This document shows positions 1 through 8,063 of a stretch of 64,000 nt of DNA, piece after piece. The number at the start of each line of letters is the position of its first letter. The stretch's first letter is position 1. Below the pieces are notes generated by a model. That model was not told the DNA's origin. It did no database searches and saw nothing but the letters and a program-made list of their open reading frames with translations. The translations under genes and the position numbers were made by a program. This DNA is from Fictibacillus aquaticus. GTDB taxonomy: Bacteria; Bacillota; Bacilli; Bacillales; Fictibacillaceae. Location: contig NZ_NOII01000002.1 of NCBI RefSeq assembly GCF_002245695.1, forward strand, positions 372,001-436,000, written 5' to 3'.

Positions 1-240
1 ACGAGTGTAAATCTCGCGGTTCCACCCTTGTTCCGCAAGTATAATACTGTGCGGCACTCGGACAGGATAACGGCCTGCATCCGTCAGCGATTACTAATCA
101 TACGTTCACCGCTGAAGTTCAAAGGGGGTAAAGTCATTTTTCGTGTTAGGAAGCTTTCAGCCAAGGCTTCCCTCTCTATGAACCGTAAAAATGCTTCATG
201 TCCTTATCTAAACTGATAAAAGATTAGATTGATACAAACA
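1..240 (-). promoter_or_regulatory. T-box riboswitch leader (partial; probably thrS)
   Basis: On the minus strand the leader contains GGGTGGAACCGCGAG (about 32 to 15), the T-box bulge that pairs with the NCCA end of an uncharged tRNA. A Stem I-like fold is visible upstream: CAUUUUU pairs with AAAAAUG, and AAGG pairs with CCUU. Between these helices the 3' strand reads ACUUUACCC, so ACC (Thr) is a plausible specifier codon. In B. subtilis thrS follows ytxC in this direction, which agrees. The antiterminator's distal part and the regulated gene lie beyond position 1. The specifier assignment is inference; T-box identity is firm. Confidence 0.85.
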
Positions 241-284
241 TTATATGCACGAAAAGTAAGAAAATCAAGTGTATGGATGACAGT

Positions 285-1154
285 TTATGACTTTTTTCTG
301 ATGTTTATACGCTTTTTCTTTTTTGGAAGGCTAGAAAGGTGGTTGAGTGATATCTTTTCTTCAAAGATATTCTGGATGGTGTGAAGCAAGGCATGATCGA
401 ACGTTTCTGTATAAACGGAGATTTTTTCCGGCGATAACGCTACAAGCGGCCCAAGTACCCGCTCATCAAGATCAATTTCTTTAGTAATCAGGAGCGATTT
501 TTCGTAAAGCCCGCCGATCTGTTCCTTCGTAAAAGGCTGCATCATGCTGTCAAATAATATGAACTCTCCATTATAAACCACCGTCACATGATCCGCTGCA
601 GGCGGCTGTCTGTCCACACAGCGCCGGATATGATCGATAAACATCTGATACTCCAACTCCATTTTATACTCATCGATGGCGCATTCAACATAATTTTTTA
701 AAATATGTTCATAGTGCTTCAGCCGGAACGTCACAAAGGATTCAAAGCTGAACTCCTCCGGGGGCTGTCTGAAAAAGCTGCGCCAGGCGTGAAGCACATG
801 CTCATCAAGACAAGGCAGCTGCTGAACTTCAGGTACTCCGGCAATTTCCCCAGAAATCAGGCTTGCTGCAACCGCTGCGATCAGCTGTGACTCTTCCTCA
901 TCGTACAAAAAGTGATGCTTAATAATATGCATCAGTTTCTTTTTTTCCACGATATCACGTGTTGCCGCAGCCATTTTTTGAGCCAGACTCTCTATTTCCG
1001 TTTTCATTGTCATGGGAATTGAAATGCTCCAAGGAGGATAACCTTGCTTTATGACTGCAGCCGGCTTTATCGAAAGCCTTCTCATATTGCCATTGATTGT
1101 ATAGATAGCAGATTCTGCTTCTTCGTATTGATGGAAATAAATCGTAATCGTCAC
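285..1154 (-). CDS. ytxC: YtxC-family sporulation-associated protein
   Basis: 289-residue protein of the YtxC family, recognised from its N-terminus (MTITIYFHQYEEAES) and its position just upstream of the thrS-type leader, as in B. subtilis. The biochemical role is unknown. There is no signal peptide or obvious catalytic motif; the C-terminus is strongly basic (KKKKRINIRKK). The start is GTG, preceded by GGGAGGG. In B. subtilis it is followed directly upstream by dnaI; here about 6.9 kb of other genes intervene. Confidence 0.8.
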   Translation of the reverse strand: MTITIYFHQYEEAESAIYTINGNMRRLSIKPAAVIKQGYPPWSISIPMTMKTEIESLAQKMAAATRDIVEKKKLMHIIKHHFLYDEEESQLIAAVAASLISGEIAGVPEVQQLPCLDEHVLHAWRSFFRQPPEEFSFESFVTFRLKHYEHILKNYVECAIDEYKMELEYQMFIDHIRRCVDRQPPAADHVTVVYNGEFILFDSMMQPFTKEQIGGLYEKSLLITKEIDLDERVLGPLVALSPEKISVYTETFDHALLHTIQNIFEEKISLNHLSSLPKKKKRINIRKKS

Positions 1155-1231
1155 TCAAGTCCCTCCCAACCGCTTCTGCTACAATATATGGGACCTGGTC
1201 CTGAAACATGAATGATTCTTGTCCGAGCCAT

Positions 1232-1266
1232 AAAAAAACACCCAGGACTGTTAAAAGTCCTGGGTG
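1232..1266 (-). terminator. Intrinsic terminator after the ABC transporter genes
   Basis: Minus-strand stem CACCCAGGACT / AGTCCTGGGTG with a short loop, followed by seven U. It lies just past the permease stop codon and ends the two-gene transporter transcript. Confidence 0.9.
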
Positions 1267-1273
1267 AAGCTGC

Positions 1274-1930
1274 TTATTCAGCCACAAATTTTCTTTCCAC
1301 TTTGCCCAATATAAAGGCAAGTCCAAGCGTAAGGAGCAAATAGATGAACGCAACAGTTAAATAAGGCTCCCAAGGCTTATAGTATTCTGCCATCATGGCT
1401 CTTCCCCAGTACATAAGTTCAGGAAGAGCAAGCACAGATGCAAGAGAAGACTCTTTTATTAACACAATAAATTCATTTCCAAGCGGAGGGATCATCCTCT
1501 TTGACGCCTGCGGGAGGATGATATGCCTCATCGCCTGGCGGTGTGTCATCCCAAGAGTTCTCGCTGCTTCCATCTGTCCTTTATCAATCGATTGGATACC
1601 CGCACGGAAAATTTCTGCAATATAAGCTCCTGCATTGAGTGACAATGCAACAACAACAGAAAGGAAAACATTCGGCGGGCTGATGAATATCGGCATTACA
1701 GCCGCATGAATCAGCAGGATCTGCACAAGCAGCGGCGTCCCTCTGAAAAACGTAACATACCAGTTGAACGGAGTCCTTATGTGCCATTTCGGAGACATTT
1801 TACCCAGACCGATAAAGAGGCCGAGAATTGTTCCGAAAATGATGCTTAACAGCGAAATGATGATTGTATAGCCTGCCCCTTTTAAAAAGAACGGCAAATA
1901 ATTGGCGATCAGCTTAAATGACTCTTCCAT
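1274..1930 (-). CDS. Polar amino-acid ABC transporter permease (HisM/ArtQ type)
   Basis: 218-residue inner-membrane permease with about five hydrophobic segments. The EAA loop reads EAARTLGMTHRQAMRHIILPQA, which is the ATPase contact site in the HisMQ/GlnP family. The N-terminal segment LPFFLKGAGYTIIISLLSIIFGTILGL is typical. It follows the binding-protein gene after an 18-bp gap, with GGGGGA as ribosome binding site, so both are one operon. The substrate may be arginine or another polar amino acid but cannot be decided. No ATP-binding subunit gene is present on either side. Confidence 0.92.
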   Translation of the reverse strand: MEESFKLIANYLPFFLKGAGYTIIISLLSIIFGTILGLFIGLGKMSPKWHIRTPFNWYVTFFRGTPLLVQILLIHAAVMPIFISPPNVFLSVVVALSLNAGAYIAEIFRAGIQSIDKGQMEAARTLGMTHRQAMRHIILPQASKRMIPPLGNEFIVLIKESSLASVLALPELMYWGRAMMAEYYKPWEPYLTVAFIYLLLTLGLAFILGKVERKFVAE

Positions 1931-1948
1931 GTTGTTCCCCCTATCGCC

Positions 1949-2725
1949 TTATTGCTTCAGTACGTCAACATTCGGCTCTTCACCGAACCATTTTTTGTAG
2001 ATTTCTGCGTATTTTCCGCTGTCGATTACCTTTTTCAAGCCTTTGTTTATGTCTTTAACATGCTCTGACTTTTTCGGGAAAATGATGCCGTAATACTCGC
2101 TTTCAAAGTTTTCTTTATCCTCGATAGCCTTGACCTTCTTATCAGGATTGTTCTTCACGTATTCCTGAAGCACCCCATTATCAGCTACGACGGCTTCTAC
2201 TTCTCCGTTCAAAAGCGCCTGGATCGCCAGGACATTGCTTTCATACTTCTTGATATTTTCATTGTTTTTACCGAACAATTTCTCAAGCGCTTCCTGACCG
2301 GTCGTACCCGTCTGCACGCCTACTTTTTTGCCATCAAGATCTTTAGCGGATGCAACACTTGATTCTTCTTTTGTCATGATCATGTTAACTGATTCAAAAT
2401 AAGGATCAGAAAAGTCATACGTTTTCTTGCGTTTGTCATTAATAGTGATGGCAGAAATACCAGCTTGTACTTCTTCATTGTTCAATGAGGTAAAGAGCGG
2501 TTCCCAGCCTGTGTTCTTCACTTCATATTCTACTCCCGCTTCTTTCATGACCGCTTCGAGCAGTTCGATGTCAAAGCCCGTCATTTTCCCATCCTTCAAG
2601 TACTCAAACGGGGCGTAAGCTGCGTCCGTTGCAACAATTACTTTTCCGCTTCCGCTGTCCGAGCATGCTGCCAGAAGGAGCATGGCCAGGACCGTCATTA
2701 ATGTGAATACTTTCTTTTTTCTCAT
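1949..2725 (-). CDS. Amino-acid ABC transporter substrate-binding lipoprotein
   Basis: 258-residue solute-binding protein family 3 member. The signal peptide MRKKKVFTLMTVLAMLLLAAC carries a lipobox with the lipidated Cys at residue 21. The mature protein shows the family's ligand-site strings: ATDAAYAPFEYLKDGKMTGFDIEL and later SDPYFESVNMIM. It delivers a polar amino acid to the downstream permease at the outer face of the membrane. First gene of a two-gene operon. The specificity is not readable from the sequence. Confidence 0.93.
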   Translation of the reverse strand: MRKKKVFTLMTVLAMLLLAACSDSGSGKVIVATDAAYAPFEYLKDGKMTGFDIELLEAVMKEAGVEYEVKNTGWEPLFTSLNNEEVQAGISAITINDKRKKTYDFSDPYFESVNMIMTKEESSVASAKDLDGKKVGVQTGTTGQEALEKLFGKNNENIKKYESNVLAIQALLNGEVEAVVADNGVLQEYVKNNPDKKVKAIEDKENFESEYYGIIFPKKSEHVKDINKGLKKVIDSGKYAEIYKKWFGEEPNVDVLKQ

Positions 2726-2810
2726 ATGTATCCCCCTCTTTTTTAGAATCTATTAACATTATACATAACTTTTCTGTAAAATAAGAAAATTCTAAAAATA
2801 TTTTATGATA

Positions 2811-2843
2811 AAAAAAACAAGCACTTTTTCAGCGCTTGTTTTT
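2811..2843 (-). terminator. Intrinsic terminator after fnr
   Basis: Stem ACAAGC / GCTTGT with seven U on the minus strand, 20 bases past the fnr stop. A T-run on the other side makes it potentially bidirectional. Confidence 0.8.
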
Positions 2844-2863
2844 GAACGGACTTTAACACTCTA

Positions 2864-3586
2864 TTAAACCCGGCAAATTTCTTTAGGACAATCCTCGCAA
2901 TGGCAAGCTTCCTTCAAAAACGCTAAATCTGCGATCACGATAGTGCCGTCTTTATTCGTCTTAATAACGTTCTCTTTTTTGAGCTGGCTCAGCATACGGT
3001 TGACGGTCTCTCTTGAAGTACCGACAAGTTCAGCCAGCTCTGTATTTGTGAATTTATTGGAAAGTACGATGCCGTCCGCGGTCATCCTGCCGTAAGAGTT
3101 GGAAAGCCTGATAAGCGTCGAGCATAGTGCTCCGTTCTTACCGTACAGCATAAGGTCGCGAAACTTAGATCTTGTAATTTTGTGCATGATGCCCATCCAG
3201 CGCATGAACTCCACTGCTACATTGCCGTGCTGCCATATGAGTGTTTCAAGGTCCTTCTGCTGGATGACGCCGACTTCAGTATCACGCGCTGCTTTAGCAC
3301 TGAAGCTGTATCGAGCCTCTCCGCTGTTTGCAAGCTCCCCGATCAGATCTCCATCCTGAAAGATGTACAGGACAAGTTCTTTTCCCTCTTCATTCATTTT
3401 TGTTATTTTTATCTGTCCATGCTTTACGTAATATAGCTTATTGGCTGTATCATCATCAAGAAAAAGGTATTGGTCTTTTTCTATCTTCTGGCTGTACATA
3501 ATGTCTTTCAACAGCTGAAATGTTTCATCTGTAAAAACATCTGTGTTTTGATACGCACAGTAATTTTGTTCTTTGCAGGCACCCAT
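2864..3586 (-). CDS. fnr: Fnr-type oxygen-sensing transcription regulator
   Basis: 240-residue Crp/Fnr regulator: cyclic-nucleotide-binding-like domain (about 25-145) and C-terminal helix-turn-helix with the recognition helix in LVGTSRETVNRMLS. The C-terminus has Cys228, Cys230, Cys233 and Cys238. The spacing C-x2-C-x4-C (230, 233, 238) and Asp144 in KFRDL match the three Cys and one Asp that hold the [4Fe-4S] cluster in B. subtilis Fnr, which is known to act as the anaerobic switch there. The start at 3586 is chosen for GGGAGG upstream; the reading frame stays open further upstream, but that part covers the promoter and a palindromic operator. It is transcribed divergently from the MobA-like gene. 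Confidence 0.93.
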   Translation of the reverse strand: MGACKEQNYCAYQNTDVFTDETFQLLKDIMYSQKIEKDQYLFLDDDTANKLYYVKHGQIKITKMNEEGKELVLYIFQDGDLIGELANSGEARYSFSAKAARDTEVGVIQQKDLETLIWQHGNVAVEFMRWMGIMHKITRSKFRDLMLYGKNGALCSTLIRLSNSYGRMTADGIVLSNKFTNTELAELVGTSRETVNRMLSQLKKENVIKTNKDGTIVIADLAFLKEACHCEDCPKEICRV

Positions 3587-3642
3587 TTGAGTTTCCCTCC
3601 CCGCTTTCATGTTTCCATTATAATCCACGTTCCCCATTCTTG

Positions 3643-3660
3643 GTGTGATTTTTATCACAC
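3643..3660. promoter_or_regulatory. Fnr/Crp-type operator between fnr and the divergent gene
   Basis: Perfect palindrome GTGTGATTTTTATCACAC, containing TGTGA-N6-TCACA, the Crp/Fnr family consensus. It lies 57 bases upstream of the fnr start and 80 bases upstream of the divergent MobA-like start, so one bound dimer could control both. Autoregulation of Fnr is the simplest reading. Confidence 0.85.
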
Positions 3661-3739
3661 ATAATGTGTCAAACGTGTGAGAAATGATACAGCCTGTTCT
3701 TTCCTCCTTCAGTAAGATAAAAACAAGGAGGTGAATTTC

Positions 3740-4258
3740 ATGACTTCTGCTGTCATTTTGACTGACCGTCACGCGGGTGTCGCGCTTGAAAACAACAAGC
3801 CTGTCATCCTGAACTATGTTCAGCAATTAAAAAAAATCACACCTGAAATCATCATTATTTCCGACTCGCCGATGGACTACTTGCCTTTCGTAAAATCATC
3901 GGCGCGGATCCTCAGCTATTACAAGCATGAAGGCAGTGTGCTCTCTGGGCTGCACACTGCACTTACACTCTGCAAAGAAAAAGATATATGGCTTCTTCAC
4001 GAAAATATTAAGCTGCCGCCTCTAAGGCTTCTAAAACACCTGCAGCATGAAAAACGGAAATTGCGAAACCCGAATCTCATCCTGCCTTTTGGAAGCTGCA
4101 GCTCTCCTTATTATGGAATATATGATAAAATGCTTCTTCCGATGATTGCAGAGGCTCATTACACGAACTCACGAATCAATGATCTCCTGCGGGTTGCCTG
4201 CTTTGCGCAGCCAACATACCGCCGAAAGCAAGCCCAAAACTCTCATGCAGTTGAATAG
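3740..4258 (+). CDS. MobA-like nucleotidyltransferase, signature degenerate
   Basis: 172-residue protein resembling MobA/NTP-transferase folds in its overall plan. There is an N-terminal beta strand (TSAVILTDRHAGVALENNKPVI), then EIIIISDSPMDYLPF, and HEGSVLSGLHTAL, which recalls MobA's substrate loop. The usual GG.SSRMG nucleotide-binding signature is replaced by LTDRHAG, so guanylyltransfer activity is doubtful. The start at 3740 has AAGGAGGTG 6 bases upstream. It shares its upstream region, including the Fnr-type palindrome, with fnr. A function in molybdenum cofactor use under oxygen limitation is inference only. Confidence 0.6.
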   Translation: MTSAVILTDRHAGVALENNKPVILNYVQQLKKITPEIIIISDSPMDYLPFVKSSARILSYYKHEGSVLSGLHTALTLCKEKDIWLLHENIKLPPLRLLKHLQHEKRKLRNPNLILPFGSCSSPYYGIYDKMLLPMIAEAHYTNSRINDLLRVACFAQPTYRRKQAQNSHAVE

Positions 4259-4259
4259 A

Positions 4260-4299
4260 CAAAAATTATGCTGCCGGCGATGATCGCCGGCAGCATAAT
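4260..4299 (-). terminator. Terminator of the cytochrome oxidase operon
   Basis: ATTATGCTGCCGGCGAT and its exact complement form a long perfect hairpin (4265-4299), followed by U5 on the minus strand. It sits in the convergent gap with the MobA-like gene and may stop both transcripts. Confidence 0.85.
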
Positions 4300-4305
4300 T
4301 ATTAA

Positions 4306-4371
4306 GGGGTACGGTACCTTTTTCCTTCCTGCCTGCTATAGCAGCGGAAGCCGAAAAAGGTACCGTACCCC
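4306..4371. repeat. Palindromic repeat, family 1, copy 1
   Basis: 19-bp perfect arms GGGGTACGGTACCTTTTTC and complement enclose a second hairpin (CTTCC..CTGCTATAGCAG..GGAAG). It lies between the oxidase gene's 3' end and its terminator. The same arms with a TCC variant recur at 6732, 12144 and 27638. Confidence 0.85.
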
Positions 4372-4380
4372 ATTTCTTAA

Positions 4381-6012
4381 CTACCAGAATTTATAGCCTT
4401 GTGAACCTGGAGGAGCATGCTCGATCATATGCCAGAACGGCAATGTGTAGGCGATCAAGATCAGCATGGCACTAATGCCGACCCATAGCTTCCAGTTTTC
4501 GAGAATTATAGGAGTCTGTACAGCCGCAGCCTCCACTTCTCCTATAGGAAACTCGGTCTCTCCTTTAGGTGCCCTGAACGCTAGATAGTAAGCGATATAT
4601 AGTACGAGCAAGATAGCTAGAAACAGGATTGTGCCTCCTACAGCCATAACAGCTTGATAAGGAATCCATTCTGCCGCCTGCGGATGATCGCTGTATGTCG
4701 TGTATGCTGTCCGGCGCGGTGCTCCAAACAAGCCCACAAGGTGCATCGCCCCTGACATCAGGAACATGCCGACTGCCCACATTACTGTCTGGATGATGCC
4801 GAGTTTATGCATTTTTTTAGTCAGTGTTCGGCCAGACAGATAAGGGATCAGCCAGTAGCTGATGCCGAAGAATGTCAACGTAACAGAAGAAGCAACTGTT
4901 AAATGGAAATGCCCTGTCACCCACAGTGTGTTATGGACAACTTGGTTCAGCTGATGACTTGCGTTGATGATCCCGCCTGCTCCTGCAGGAATAAAAATCA
5001 GCATCCCTACCATCGGTGCAAAGAAACGGACGTCACTCCATGGGAGAACTTTCAGCCAGCCAAGAAGTCCTTTAGCCCCTTTTCTTCTTCCTGTCGTTTC
5101 AAAGACGGCAAACATAGAGAACGCTGTCATGAGAGATGGAATGATGACCATGAACGTGAGCACTACCTGAAAGAACTTCCAAGAGTGTGAGATACCCGGC
5201 TCAAGCAGCTGATGGTGGAAGCCGACTGGAATACTAAAAAGAAGGAATAGAACAAACGAAAGTCTCGCCAGCGCATCGCTGAATATTTTTCCTCCGATAA
5301 TCTTAGGGATGACCACATACCAGCACATATAGGCAGGAAGCAGCCAAAAATACACGAGCGGATGTCCGAAGTACCAAAACAATGTACGGCTGATCAAGAT
5401 ATCGATCTTCTCGACCCACCCGAATGACCAAGGAATGAATTGAAAGATAACGGCTGCAGCCACACCTAGAGTTGCGATGAACCACATCGCCATCGTCATG
5501 ACAGCCATGAAACTGAACAGCGGCGATAGTTTTTTCTTTGTGATCTGTTTCCAGATATAATACTGCCTCCACATTGAGAAAGCGCACATCCAGCTGCCAA
5601 CAATTACATGTACGAGAGCGATATAAAACCAAGGCGACGCCTGCAGAGGAGCATAAAATGTGTAAAGGACGGTCGCTTTATTCAGCAGGATAAACACTGT
5701 TGCAAGTCCGGTGCCGAACGTCATCATCCAGAAGCCGAGCCAGCCGGTTTTAAGCGGCACTTCATACAAAGTTCCGAGCGTTTTGCTGATTCCAGCATAC
5801 AGGAAGCCCATAATAAAATAAGTCGTAAAAATAAGTGCAAGCAACACTCCATGAGCTGTCAGCAGCTGATAATATCCGATTCCTGCGGGAAGTTCAATAA
5901 CTCCTCCTCGTACGAGGGTCTGCAGCAATCCCGCGGTAGCGCCTAAAAATAAAGCGATAAAACTTACTGTAATAAAAGCTTTGCTTAAACGTGTATCCTT
6001 TTCATTAATCAT
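4381..6012 (-). CDS. cbaA: Cytochrome c oxidase ba3-type, subunit I
   Basis: 543-residue heme-copper oxidase subunit I with about 12-13 membrane segments. It reduces oxygen to water at the heme/CuB centre and pumps protons. Visible ligands: His in LLTAHGVLLALIF; the CuB motif GHPLVYFWLLPAY with the His and Tyr of the usual cross-link; and GHFHLTVAS with the remaining heme ligands. The sequence resembles the Thermus/Geobacillus ba3 (B-type) group rather than CtaD/QoxB. The ATG at 6012 overlaps the subunit II stop codon (ATGA) and has GGAGGTG upstream. Last gene of the operon 2A-II-I. A C-terminal extension after GETEFPIGEVEAA ends in one more membrane helix. Confidence 0.92.
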   Translation of the reverse strand: MINEKDTRLSKAFITVSFIALFLGATAGLLQTLVRGGVIELPAGIGYYQLLTAHGVLLALIFTTYFIMGFLYAGISKTLGTLYEVPLKTGWLGFWMMTFGTGLATVFILLNKATVLYTFYAPLQASPWFYIALVHVIVGSWMCAFSMWRQYYIWKQITKKKLSPLFSFMAVMTMAMWFIATLGVAAAVIFQFIPWSFGWVEKIDILISRTLFWYFGHPLVYFWLLPAYMCWYVVIPKIIGGKIFSDALARLSFVLFLLFSIPVGFHHQLLEPGISHSWKFFQVVLTFMVIIPSLMTAFSMFAVFETTGRRKGAKGLLGWLKVLPWSDVRFFAPMVGMLIFIPAGAGGIINASHQLNQVVHNTLWVTGHFHLTVASSVTLTFFGISYWLIPYLSGRTLTKKMHKLGIIQTVMWAVGMFLMSGAMHLVGLFGAPRRTAYTTYSDHPQAAEWIPYQAVMAVGGTILFLAILLVLYIAYYLAFRAPKGETEFPIGEVEAAAVQTPIILENWKLWVGISAMLILIAYTLPFWHMIEHAPPGSQGYKFW

Positions 6013-6479
6013 GCTGTCACCTCCAGCGTGACCGCCATGACCTGGTGGCCTGTTCCGCAATATTCATTGCAAAGAATTAAATATTTCCCCGGCTTCGTGA
6101 AGGTCTGTGTGATCGTGCTAACATAGCCTGGCGTAATCATCATGTTTACATTTGTCGCGGGAATCTGGAAACCGTGCACCACATCTGTGCTTGTCACTTT
6201 AAATGTAACTGTCGACCCAACCGGTACTGACAATTTCTGCGGTGTGAAAGTAAAGGCTTGTGCCAGCATGACTGCCTCGTATTCTTTGCTGCCTTTTTTG
6301 AAAAGACCAGGCTTATCAAATGGCGCTGTGGCAGTCGCAGTCTTAGGATCCAGTGTTTCCATATGGCTCGGCGGCTGGTTGCCCATGGCGTACGCTGACA
6401 CCCCTACGATTGAAAGAAACCCTACAAGGCAGACAGCCCCAAACCATAGCCAAATTTTTTCATATTTGTGAATGTGCAT
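6009..6479 (-). CDS. cbaB: Cytochrome c oxidase ba3-type, subunit II (CuA)
   Basis: 156-residue subunit with one N-terminal membrane anchor (about 9-31) and an exposed cupredoxin domain. The CuA ligands are complete: His102, Cys137, Cys141, His145 and Met148 in LCNEYCGTGHQVM. It takes electrons from cytochrome c and passes them to subunit I. Short for a subunit II, with a single transmembrane helix, as expected for ba3 oxidases. Translationally coupled to subunit I by a 4-base overlap. Confidence 0.93.
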   Translation of the reverse strand: MHIHKYEKIWLWFGAVCLVGFLSIVGVSAYAMGNQPPSHMETLDPKTATATAPFDKPGLFKKGSKEYEAVMLAQAFTFTPQKLSVPVGSTVTFKVTSTDVVHGFQIPATNVNMMITPGYVSTITQTFTKPGKYLILCNEYCGTGHQVMAVTLEVTA

Positions 6480-6491
6480 CGTGAATCCTCC

Positions 6492-6641
6492 TTATCGGGA
6501 TAAATATAATGCGTAAACAGCACCCCAAGATAAAATGATAAATAACCCTAGCAGCATGACAGACAGAAGCGTCCCTTTTAAATCTTGTTCCTTTTCAGCT
6601 TTTTTCAGCTTCTTCGGCTTGTTTGTTTCAAGCTGAGGCAT
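6492..6641 (-). CDS. Cytochrome c oxidase subunit 2A-like small membrane protein
   Basis: 49-residue protein with a basic N-terminus (KPKKLKKAEKEQDLKG) and one hydrophobic helix (TLLSVMLLGLFIILSWGAVYALYL). Position and size fit subunit IIa of ba3 oxidases, which supplies the helix missing from the short subunit II. The start at 6641 follows GAAGGAGGGG; a longer reading to 6710 is unsupported. First gene of the oxidase operon. Confidence 0.8.
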   Translation of the reverse strand: MPQLETNKPKKLKKAEKEQDLKGTLLSVMLLGLFIILSWGAVYALYLSR

Positions 6642-6731
6642 CTTTAGATCCCCTCCTTCAATGTCTACAACTGAATCATACGCCCTCGTACCTTCGCTTC
6701 GCTGTGACATTAATCATATAGAAAAAAAATT

Positions 6732-6797
6732 GGGGTCCGGTACCATTTTCCATGACGGCTGCCATAGCAGCACTGTTCGAGAATGGTACCGGACCCC
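6732..6797. repeat. Palindromic repeat, family 1, copy 2
   Basis: Arms GGGGTCCGGTACCATT and complement enclose a core with CTGCCATAGCAG, nearly identical to the core of copy 1 (CTGCTATAGCAG). It lies between the mqnC terminator and the first oxidase gene, close to where the oxidase promoter should be. Confidence 0.85.
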
Positions 6798-6814
6798 TTT
6801 AAGGAGAGACCGCA

Positions 6815-6850
6815 TAAAAAACAGCCGCCTGCCCGGTGCAGACGGCTGTT
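6815..6850 (-). terminator. Intrinsic terminator after mqnC
   Basis: Minus-strand stem AACAGCCGTCTGC / GCAGGCGGCTGTT followed by a U-run, immediately downstream of the mqnC stop. Confidence 0.88.
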
Positions 6851-6854
6851 ACTT

Positions 6855-7961
6855 TTAGTTTTGCATGACAAAATCTTTTTCTGCAGTTTCTTCATTGTCA
6901 AAGACACGAAGCACTTCGTATTTCGTATTGCGCTGTGCAGGAATCTTTCCTGCTTCACGGATAAGACGCAGCGTAAGGTTTGTATTGACTTTATGTGTCG
7001 TTCCAGCGGCTGAAACGACGTTTTCCTCCATCATTGTGCTGCCAAAATCATTGCATCCATAATGAAGGGATTTTTTTCCTACTTCCGGGCCCATCGTTAC
7101 CCATGAAGATTGGAAGTTCGGGATGTTATCTAAGAACAGGCGAGAGATCGCAACGTTCTTCAAATATTCTCTTGGAGTTGTTTTTTCCGCCTTCATGTTC
7201 GTGTTGTCAGGCTGGAACGTCCACGAGATGAACGCCAGGAAACAATTTGTTTCATCTTGGGCATCCCTGACTCGCTGAAGGTGCAAAGCGCGCTCTTCAA
7301 ATGTCTCTCCAAAGCCGATTACCATTGTCGCCGTAGAATGCAGCCCCGCTTTTTTTGCTTCCTTCATGCATTCAATCCATTCAGTCCAAGATCCTTTCAG
7401 ACGGCTGATGCGCTTTCTTGTACGGTCATCTAGAATCTCAGCCCCTCCGCCTGGAAGGGAGTCGAGTCCAGCTTCTTTCAGCTCACGCAGAACTTGCTGC
7501 AATGACAGACCAGATACTTCGACCATCTTCCATATCTCGGCTGGAGAGAAGGAATGCATCGTAATGTCAAAGCGTTCTTTAATGGCTCGCAGCAAATCCG
7601 TATAGTATGAGAATGGAAGATTCGGATTAGTTCCGCCTTGCATCAAGATTTCAGTGCCGCCGACATCAATGGTTTCCTGTATCTTTTGAAAAATAATATC
7701 GTTATCCAGCACGTAACCTTCATTACTGCCTGGCGCTCTGTAAAATGCGCAAAAGCGGCAGTATGTATCACACACGTTCGTATAATTGACATTTCTTCCG
7801 ATAACAAATGTTGTAACCGGATCAGGGTGCCACCTTTTCATGATAATATCAGCAGCTTCTCCCATTCGTTCTACTTCATCGCTTTCATACAGCTTAACAG
7901 CATCTTCAGTCGTAAGCCGTTCACCATCAATCGCTTTTTTAAGAATAGAATCAATGCTCAT
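6855..7961 (-). CDS. mqnC: Cyclic dehypoxanthine futalosine synthase (radical SAM)
   Basis: 368-residue radical SAM enzyme. The [4Fe-4S]-binding Cys64, Cys68 and Cys71 are in VCDTYCRFCAFYR, and LPGGGAEILDDRTR and SSWVTMGPEVGKKSLHYGCNDFGSTMMEENVV are typical of MqnC. It closes dehypoxanthine futalosine to its cyclic form in the alternative (futalosine) menaquinone route. The other mqn genes are not in the window. Its place next to a quinol/cytochrome-linked terminal oxidase and fnr fits a respiratory gene set. Start at 7961 with GGAGG upstream. Confidence 0.93.
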   Translation of the reverse strand: MSIDSILKKAIDGERLTTEDAVKLYESDEVERMGEAADIIMKRWHPDPVTTFVIGRNVNYTNVCDTYCRFCAFYRAPGSNEGYVLDNDIIFQKIQETIDVGGTEILMQGGTNPNLPFSYYTDLLRAIKERFDITMHSFSPAEIWKMVEVSGLSLQQVLRELKEAGLDSLPGGGAEILDDRTRKRISRLKGSWTEWIECMKEAKKAGLHSTATMVIGFGETFEERALHLQRVRDAQDETNCFLAFISWTFQPDNTNMKAEKTTPREYLKNVAISRLFLDNIPNFQSSWVTMGPEVGKKSLHYGCNDFGSTMMEENVVSAAGTTHKVNTNLTLRLIREAGKIPAQRNTKYEVLRVFDNEETAEKDFVMQN

Positions 7962-8063
7962 TGCCTAAACCTCCAGTCGTCCAACTTCTTGCGGTTATGA
8001 ATCTATCGTACCACAATTCACAATTAACGGACAGGCTCACTGCCTGTCCGCATTTAGAAGATC

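Noticed and set aside
28-216. Open reading frame of 62 codons on the plus strand
   Set aside because: It lies opposite the T-box leader, has no ribosome site and no protein-like composition.
3587-3826. N-terminal extension of fnr (80 codons)
   Set aside because: It covers the operator palindrome and promoter, lacks a ribosome site, and Fnr proteins have the shorter length.
6710-6958. 82-codon frame on the minus strand
   Set aside because: It crosses a family 1 palindrome, the mqnC terminator and the end of mqnC; a chance frame.
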